Source of the DNA: JAMXLO01 sp041487355
GTDB taxonomy: Bacteria > Pseudomonadota > Alphaproteobacteria > Acetobacterales > Acetobacteraceae
Direction of reading: 5' to 3'
DNA: 9,197 bases
Assembly (NCBI GenBank): GCA_041487355.1
Contig: JBGPND010000208.1
Coordinates: 1 to 9,197 of the forward strand
The first letter of the stretch is position 1, and every line of letters starts with the position of its first letter. Shown in pieces: positions 4,738 through 9,197 of the stretch. Position numbers and translations under genes: made by a program. The notes under the pieces are model-generated. The model saw only the letters and a list, made by a program, of their open reading frames with translations. It made no database searches and was not told the origin of the DNA.

Positions 4738-6078
4738 ATGAGCAACCGGTGGACGGTGGGGAACGCCGGTGAACTGGTAAGCCTGACGGTAGTCGCGCTG
4801 TTGCTGGTGCTGGCGCTCGGAGCCGCGGCACTTCCCTGGATCATGCCTGGCGAAGACGCAGCGGCACACCGCCTCGCCGCCATTTTCATCTTCACAGCGA
4901 GCTATCTTGCGCTCGCGATCGGCAAGGTGCCGGGCCTTTCGATCGACCGCGCCGGCGTCGCCCTGGTCGGCGCCTGCCTAATGGTGGCTTCCGGTGTCAT
5001 GACTCTGGAGGACGCCTACCAGGCAGTCGACATGGGAACGATCACCCTCCTGCTCGGCATGATGATCGTGGTCGCCAATCTGCGCATCTCCGGCTTCTTC
5101 GCGCTGGCCAATGCCTGGATGATACGCCGCGTGCATCGGCCAGTGTTGCTGCTTGCCGCCATCGTCCTGGTGTCCGGCGCATTCTCCGCTTTCCTGGTGA
5201 ACGATGCGATCTGCCTGGTGATGGCGCCGCTCGTGCTGGAGCTGACACTCGGTCTCGGTCGCAACCCGGTGCCCTATCTGCTGGCCGTGGCGATGGCGTC
5301 GAATGTCGGCTCGACGGCGACGATTACCGGCAATCCGCAGAACATGATGATCGGCAGCTTCTCGCACATCCCCTACACGCAGTTCGCCGCTGCATTGGCG
5401 CCGGTGGCGCTGGTCGGGCTGGTGCTGACAATCGCGCTCCTGGCTCTGTTGCATCGCGCCGAGCTGCGCGGCGAAAGCCTGCGGCCACGGCTGCCGCGCC
5501 GGCGGATCAATCGGGTGCTGGTGGCGCGTTCCCTGGTGGCCACCGCGTTGGTGGTGGCGCTGTTCTTTGCCGGCCAGCCCCCGGCGAAGGCGGCGATCGT
5601 GGTCGGTGCGCTGCTGTTGCTGACGCGCCGCGTGAAGAGCGCGCGCATCTATGCCGAGATCGACTGGTCGCTGCTGCTGATGTTCACCGGGCTGTTCATC
5701 ATCGTCGCAGGTGCCGAGCGCGAACTGCTGACGCCGCAAACTGTGGAGGCCGTGGGCCGGCTGCACCTGGCCACGATACCGGTACTCAGCTTCGTCACCG
5801 CGGTGCTGTCGAACCTGGTGAGCAACGTCCCCGCCGTATTGCTGCTGAAACCATTCGTTGCCGCGCTGCCGGAGCATGATCGCGCCTGGCTGGTGATCGC
5901 CATGGCGTCCACACTGGCCGGGAATTTCACCGTGCTGGGCTCGATCGCCAATCTGATCGTGGTGGAGAAGGCGGCGCGGCGCGGCATCGTGATCGGCTTC
6001 TGGGATTATTTCTGCGTCGGTGCACCGCTGACCCTGCTCACACTGGTGGCGGGAACGCTGTGGCTCATGTGGACATGA
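4738..6078 (+). CDS. SLC13/ArsB-like (ion transporter superfamily) permease
   Basis: The 446-aa integral membrane protein has about 11-12 hydrophobic segments and the inverted-repeat layout of the SLC13/ArsB/NhaD superfamily. Repeat one has an acidic segment SAFLVNDAICLVMAPLVLEL (150-169) and the re-entrant loop ASNVGSTATITGNPQN (187-202). Repeat two has VLSNLVSNVPAVLLLKPF (356-373) and STLAGNFTVLGSIANLIVVE (391-410). The SN-glycine-asparagine motifs correspond to sodium or anion binding loops in the family. A central basic loop (about 240-260, RPRLPRRRINR) separates the halves. Substrates in this superfamily include dicarboxylates, sulfate, arsenite and sodium/protons, and they cannot be chosen from sequence. 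It starts immediately after the VOC gene stop and likely depends on its translation. Confidence 0.9.
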   Translation: MSNRWTVGNAGELVSLTVVALLLVLALGAAALPWIMPGEDAAAHRLAAIFIFTASYLALAIGKVPGLSIDRAGVALVGACLMVASGVMTLEDAYQAVDMGTITLLLGMMIVVANLRISGFFALANAWMIRRVHRPVLLLAAIVLVSGAFSAFLVNDAICLVMAPLVLELTLGLGRNPVPYLLAVAMASNVGSTATITGNPQNMMIGSFSHIPYTQFAAALAPVALVGLVLTIALLALLHRAELRGESLRPRLPRRRINRVLVARSLVATALVVALFFAGQPPAKAAIVVGALLLLTRRVKSARIYAEIDWSLLLMFTGLFIIVAGAERELLTPQTVEAVGRLHLATIPVLSFVTAVLSNLVSNVPAVLLLKPFVAALPEHDRAWLVIAMASTLAGNFTVLGSIANLIVVEKAARRGIVIGFWDYFCVGAPLTLLTLVAGTLWLMWT

Positions 6079-6764
6079 GGAACCTGCGCTCCGCCGAGGT
6101 CAGCCCTGAGAGGACACGGTAGCGCTTCCCGGCCGCTCCCCGGCTGCGAGATTGGCATCGATCGCGGCCACCGCCTGCGGCAGATCGGCGATGCTGTCGA
6201 TCACCATGTCGGCATCGCGCAGCTCGGCTGCGGCCTGCTCACGCAACTTGGCGCGCTCCGCGGGCGGCACCGCGGCCAGCTCCTCGGCCGAGAGGCCGAC
6301 GGCATTGCCGGTCAGAGCGACGCCGACGGTCCAGGTGCCCGCCGCCTTGCCGTCGCCGATGCCAGGCGCGGTGTCGTCCACCTTCATCACGCAGGCGGCG
6401 GGCCAGACGCCGAGCCTGGCCATGGCGTACCACATCATCAGCGGGCTAGGGCGCCCCGCCGGCAGATCGCCGGCGCAGACCGTCGGCTCAGGTGTGTAGC
6501 CTGACGCGGCGGCGAGCGGTTCCAACACATCCATGATCGCGCGTATAGCCCGTGGTGGCGCCGATGCGCATGCCGCGTTACCGCAACGCTGCGATCGCTA
6601 CGATGGCGCCCGGGATGATGTCGGCATGATCGCGCACGGCGGCGATGTTCATCGGCTCGAACACCTGGAAGATCGCGTCGACGTCGCCTTCCGAGAAGTC
6701 TCGCCCGTGCCGCGCACGCCACGCCGCCGCGACCGCCGGCGTCTGGCCCACGGCACGGATATGG

Positions 6765-6775
6765 TCCCATTTCGC
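6765..6775. repeat. left copy of an 11-bp direct repeat flanking the phnX insert
   Basis: TCCCATTTCGC here is identical to 7573-7583. It encodes (minus strand) the AKW of the Schiff-base lysine motif. Weaker similarity extends on both sides (minus strand, MG and CATATCCG against MG and CACTATCGG), so the repeat may be either an old target-site duplication or overlapping phnX sequence from two copies. Confidence 0.55.
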
Positions 6776-7053
6776 TAGGATTAGGCCCATACGGAAAACC
6801 CCACAGAATCGGCATTTCTGCCGGTCTGACCGGGTCTCCAGGCTCCCACCGGGGAAGCTCCAGGAAGCCGCCAAGAGCGCCCCTATATCTGGCGAGCCGC
6901 CGCCGGACGTGCTTTCCGCCTTGGAGCGGATGCGCCGGCGTGCCAACCCGGAGCCTAGCATCCCCCGATCCGAGCCGAGTATGACCACTCACAGACCCTC
7001 CCGCATCGTCACTGCCAAGCCCGGCCAAGGGTTGCCCGGATGGTGCAGAGGTA

Positions 7054-7269
7054 CTAGCCCACCTTGGTGGGCGGCATATTGCACGCGGTGTGTGCGGCAT
7101 AGCGGTCGTGACTCACCCTGTACGACCGCTCATGGCCGCACTTCGCGCAGACAAATATCTCGGTATCCAATTCAAGGAACGGCCCGTCTGGGTCAATCCG
7201 TTTGAGCCGTAGCTCGCCATGGCAGAAGTCGCAGTATAACGAGGGTGGCGGCTGGACGAGGTTACGCAT
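7054..7269 (-). CDS. 71-aa zinc-ribbon-like protein, unknown function
   Basis: The product starts MRNLVQPPPSLYCDFCHGEL and carries two CxxC pairs, Cys13/Cys16 and Cys41/Cys44 (IFVCAKCGHERSY), the layout of a small zinc ribbon. It resembles short uncharacterised proteins I associate with rhizobial and other alphaproteobacterial genomes, but I cannot name a family. The start at 7269 has AAAGGA about 7 nt upstream; a longer frame upstream is less protein-like. It ends near a perfect inverted repeat GCCCACC-TT-GGTGGGC (7057-7072), which covers its last codons. The whole gene lies inside the DNA that interrupts phnX, so it is probably cargo of the insertion. A role in nucleic-acid or protein binding is only a guess from the CxxC pairs. 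Confidence 0.6.
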   Translation of the reverse strand: MRNLVQPPPSLYCDFCHGELRLKRIDPDGPFLELDTEIFVCAKCGHERSYRVSHDRYAAHTACNMPPTKVG

Positions 7270-7436
7270 GCGATTTCCTTTCGCACAACATACTTCGGAG
7301 CGAGGACAAGGGACGCTCAAACGGGTCCCGGTCAATACAATTGGTTGGAAGCCGAACGCCTTGGGCTGGCGTCTCGGTCTACTCAATCATGCGCGCTCTA
7401 TGGCTTGGTGTCCAGCAAGGTCTCGACCGCAAACAC

Positions 7437-7479
7437 CAGACACACCGGCACGGCCACACGTCGGAGCAGTGCGTGTCTG
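7437..7479. repeat. inverted repeat with 7-bp arms in the phnX insert
   Basis: CAGACAC (7437-7443) pairs perfectly with GTGTCTG (7473-7479), leaving a 29-nt internal segment. It lies in a 300-bp stretch (7270-7572) with no gene I can support. The phnX frame stays open here to a stop at 7398, but the added residues do not resemble PhnX. Confidence 0.35.
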
Positions 7480-7529
7480 ATTGTGGTCTGAATATTGCGA
7501 ATGGCTCGCCGGTCGCCAGATCGACCGAT

Positions 7530-7551
7530 GAACACCGGCTTACCGGCGTTC
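7530..7551. repeat. inverted repeat near the right junction of the phnX insert
   Basis: The arms GAAC.CCGG and CCGG.GTTC pair at eight of nine positions around a CTTA loop (arms 7530-7538 and 7543-7551). It sits about 20 bp from the point where phnX sequence resumes, the position expected for a subterminal structure of a mobile element. Confidence 0.4.
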
Positions 7552-7572
7552 GGATGTGTGAGCCGATAGTGC

Positions 7573-7583
7573 TCCCATTTCGC
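7573..7583. repeat. right copy of the 11-bp direct repeat flanking the phnX insert
   Basis: TCCCATTTCGC, identical to 6765-6775. On the minus strand it covers codons 52-55 of phnX around Lys53. Confidence 0.55.
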
Positions 7584-7789
7584 CATGCCCATCGGGCCGC
7601 GCGCGTCGGCGATGCTGATTGTGACGCCGAACTGCGCGAAGGCGCGCACGAAGGCACCCATCGGCGCGCGGCTGCCGTGGTCCACCACGGTGCCGGCCCA
7701 GTCGAGGATGACGGCTTTCAGATGCAACGGCTCCATGTGCCGATACCAGCACGCTTGCCCCTGGTGCGCCAACCGCCCAGCATGTGGCC

Positions 7790-9103
7790 ATGCGGGATCG
7801 CAGCGAGGGTGACATCAATCTCGGCGACGCGCGCGCCGCCTGGCAGCGCGACTACATCGACGCGGAGACGCGTGCGCTGCTGGATGAGGATGCGCGCTGG
7901 TTCCTGCATCAGGCGCTGTCGACACCATGCCTGAATGTGGTGGAGCGGGCCGAGGGGATCTATCTGGTTGACACCGCCGGAAGGCGGATCATGGATTTCC
8001 ATGGCAACACCGTGCACCAAGTTGGTTACGGCCACCCTCGGGTGATCGAGGCTGTGACGCGGCAACTGGCGACGCTGCCGTTTTCGCCGCGCCGCTACAC
8101 CAACCGCGGCGCGATCGATCTGGCGCGGCGGCTGGCGGAGCTGGCACCGGGCCGGCTGAACAAGGTGCTGTTCGCGCCATCGGGCACGGCGGCGATCGGC
8201 ATGGCGCTGAAACTCGCGCGTCACGCCACGGGGCGACACAAGACGCTATCGATGTGGGACGCGTTCCATGGTGCCTCGCTCGATGCGATCTCGGTTGGTG
8301 GCGAGGCGATCTTCCGTCGCGACGCCGGCCCGCTGCTGCCGGGGACCGAGCACGTGCCGCCGCCCGCGTTGGCACATCGGTTCTTCGGGGAGGATGGACG
8401 CGCGCACGAGCGGCTGGCCGACTACATCGATTATGTGCTGGAGGTGCAAGGCGATGTCGGCGCGGTGATCGCGGAGCCGGTGCGCTGGACGACACTGGAG
8501 GCACCGCCTGCCGATTTCTGGCCGCGCGTACGTGTGAGCTGCGACCGGCATGGTGCATTGCTGATCTTCGACGAAATCCCGAGCTGCCTCGGGCGCACCG
8601 GCACGATGTTCGCGTGCGAGCAGGTCGGCTGCACGCCGGACATGCTGGTATTGGGCAACGGGCTGGGCGGCGGCGTGTTCCCGATGGCGGCACTCATCGC
8701 GCGCGAGGATCTGGATGTCGCGGCGGACCGCGCGCTGGGGCATTACACGCATGAGAAGAGTTCGGTCGGATGTGCCGCGGCTCTTGCGACGCTCGATGTG
8801 ATCCGTGACGAGCAGTTGCTGGAGCGGTCTCGCGTTCTTGGCGCTTATGGGTTGGAGCGGCTGCGGCATATGCAGGCTGCGCACCCTGCCATCCGTGCCG
8901 TGCGAGGACTCGGTGTGTCATTCGGTGTGGAAGTGGCAGACGCCGCGCTGGCCGAAGCCGTGATGTATCGCTGCCTGACGAATGGCCTGAGCTTCAAGGT
9001 GGGCGGCGGCAATGTGCTAACGCTGTGCCCACCGCTGACTATCGCGCAAACCGAGCTGAATGCGGCGTTCGATATCCTGGATTTGGCGATGCGATCGGTA
9101 TGA
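7790..9103 (+). CDS. pbfA: PLP-dependent (R)-1-hydroxy-2-aminoethylphosphonate ammonia-lyase, predicted
   Basis: The 437-aa protein has the class III aminotransferase fold. Visible elements (numbered from ATG 7790) are WFLHQALSTPCLNVVE and IMDFHGNTVHQVGYGHPR at the start, the phosphate-binding APSGTAAIGMALKLA (Ser131-Thr133), MWDAFHGASLDAIS (155-168), LIFDEIPSCLGRTG with PLP-pyridine Asp261, and GHYTHEKSSVGCAAALATLD with Schiff-base Lys323. This pattern matches PbfA, which eliminates ammonia from hydroxylated aminoethylphosphonates to yield phosphonoacetaldehyde. The neighbouring divergent phnX, whose enzyme uses that product, supports the assignment. A GTG at 7784 is an alternative start; neither has a clear Shine-Dalgarno sequence. 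All catalytic residues appear intact. A transaminase of another substrate remains possible. Confidence 0.78.
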   Translation: MRDRSEGDINLGDARAAWQRDYIDAETRALLDEDARWFLHQALSTPCLNVVERAEGIYLVDTAGRRIMDFHGNTVHQVGYGHPRVIEAVTRQLATLPFSPRRYTNRGAIDLARRLAELAPGRLNKVLFAPSGTAAIGMALKLARHATGRHKTLSMWDAFHGASLDAISVGGEAIFRRDAGPLLPGTEHVPPPALAHRFFGEDGRAHERLADYIDYVLEVQGDVGAVIAEPVRWTTLEAPPADFWPRVRVSCDRHGALLIFDEIPSCLGRTGTMFACEQVGCTPDMLVLGNGLGGGVFPMAALIAREDLDVAADRALGHYTHEKSSVGCAAALATLDVIRDEQLLERSRVLGAYGLERLRHMQAAHPAIRAVRGLGVSFGVEVADAALAEAVMYRCLTNGLSFKVGGGNVLTLCPPLTIAQTELNAAFDILDLAMRSV

Positions 9104-9110
9104 CGACCAC

Positions 9111-9140
9111 TGTCATTGCGAGGAGCGGAGCGGCGCGGGA
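9111..9140. repeat. start of a dispersed intergenic repeat after pbfA
   Basis: Seven bases after the pbfA stop the sequence reads TGTCATTGCGAGGAGCGGAG and continues with CGGCGCGG. This resembles a widespread intergenic repeat in GC-rich Proteobacteria that usually continues with GCAATCC; here it departs into GGAAAGACGG. It may be a truncated copy. The remaining bases to 9197 contain no gene; GGCGCG (9167-9172) and CGCGCC (9184-9189) could form a hairpin, but there is no T-run. Confidence 0.45.
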
Positions 9141-9197
9141 AAGACGGGGGGGGTGCGCACGATAAAGGCGCGTGGCGGGGCTCCGCGCCCAGGCAGG

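Larger units (their letters stand above)
6776..7572. mobile_element. insert of about 0.8 kb in phnX, no transposase recognised
   Basis: The DNA between the two phnX pieces has no PhnX-like coding sequence. It contains one credible gene (a 71-aa two-CxxC protein, 7054-7269) and two inverted repeats on its right side. From 6791 to 7053 I see no gene I can support: frames on both strands are open but show no recognisable domain. Inward-facing ends show no convincing terminal inverted repeat. The flanking 11-bp repeat suggests insertion by an element, a decayed IS or a non-autonomous unit carrying cargo. An alternative is recombination between two phnX-bearing segments. Ends are approximate by about 20 bp. 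Confidence 0.45.
6100..7736 (-). pseudogene. phnX: phosphonoacetaldehyde hydrolase (phosphonatase), interrupted
   Basis: PhnX, a HAD-superfamily enzyme, splits phosphonoacetaldehyde to acetaldehyde and phosphate. The 5' piece starts at ATG 7736: LKAVILDWAGTVVDHGSRAP with nucleophile Asp12, to ARGPMGMAKWEH with Lys53, the Schiff-base lysine of the family. Then about 0.8 kb of unrelated DNA follows. The 3' piece resumes at about 6790: AKWDHIRAVGQTPAVAAAWR, EGDVDAIFQVFEPMNIAAV, DHADIIPGAIVAIAALR. Next comes a TAA (6580-6578) before RGMRIGATTGYTR, then a two-base loss near 6538, then IMDVLEPLAAASGYTPE, VCAGDLPAGRPSPLMM, VMKVDDTAPGIGDG (HAD acidic motif) and GTWTVGVALTGNAVGLS, ending at 6100. All family motifs except the joint are still recognisable, so decay is fairly recent. 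It is divergent from the pbfA-like gene with about 50 bp between starts. Confidence 0.9.

Noticed and set aside
4978..5877. A 299-codon minus-strand open frame inside the permease gene
   Set aside because: The product is rich in His/Gln/Arg, typical of antisense of membrane-protein codons; the plus-strand permease is unambiguous.
6645..7205. A 186-codon plus-strand open frame across the left phnX junction and insert
   Set aside because: Its first part is antisense to phnX and the rest shows no domain; no ribosome site.
7398..7572. Extension of PhnX by about 58 residues into the insert as a novel protein
   Set aside because: The frame is open, but its third positions are much less GC-biased than neighbouring genes, and the stretch is full of inverted repeats; more likely read-through into non-coding DNA.
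1..9197. CRISPR array, tRNA or rRNA genes
   Set aside because: No regularly spaced repeats, cloverleaf-like segments or rRNA signatures were noticed on reading both strands.

Overview
The window is GC-rich throughout, with strongly GC-biased third codon positions. Gene content (a stand-alone rpsD, a UPF0178 protein, a short ROK kinase, a DUF3617 protein, PbfA/PhnX-type phosphonate genes, a HigB toxin) suggests a chromosomal segment of an alphaproteobacterium, possibly of the Rhodospirillales/Acetobacteraceae. This placement is from general resemblance only.

Layout. Positions 1-1900 are housekeeping: the 5' part of a CNNM-domain HlyC/CorC family protein (minus strand), rpsD with a consensus-like promoter and a structured leader of about 100 nt (minus), a divergent 66-aa membrane protein (plus) and a UPF0178 (YaiI/YqxD) protein (minus). 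A decayed acetyltransferase start overlaps the UPF0178 stop codon. Positions 2042-3415 hold a ROK-family sugar kinase with a GTG start and an exported DUF3617 protein. Positions 3416-4246 are a small graveyard: an internally deleted IS630-type element lies against the 3' end of a frameshifted higB toxin gene, which also carries a palindromic repeat inside its coding sequence. No higA antitoxin is visible. Positions 4315-6078 are a tight two-gene operon of a VOC (glyoxalase-fold) protein and a 446-aa SLC13/ArsB-like permease, joined as TGAATG.

Positions 6100-9103 form a phosphonate catabolism locus. An intact pbfA-like PLP enzyme, predicted (R)-1-hydroxy-2-aminoethylphosphonate ammonia-lyase, is divergent from phnX (phosphonoacetaldehyde hydrolase). 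phnX is a pseudogene with three lesions: an insert of about 0.8 kb just after its Schiff-base lysine codon, an in-frame TAA and a two-base deletion. The insert carries a 71-aa two-CxxC protein and inverted repeats but no recognisable transposase. PbfA would make phosphonoacetaldehyde, the substrate PhnX normally destroys, so the pathway appears cut in the middle unless another hydrolase exists elsewhere. The last 94 bases hold the start of a dispersed intergenic repeat and no gene.

I saw no tRNA, rRNA or CRISPR array. The most unusual parts are the interrupted phnX, the higB/IS630 ruin and the rpsD leader.
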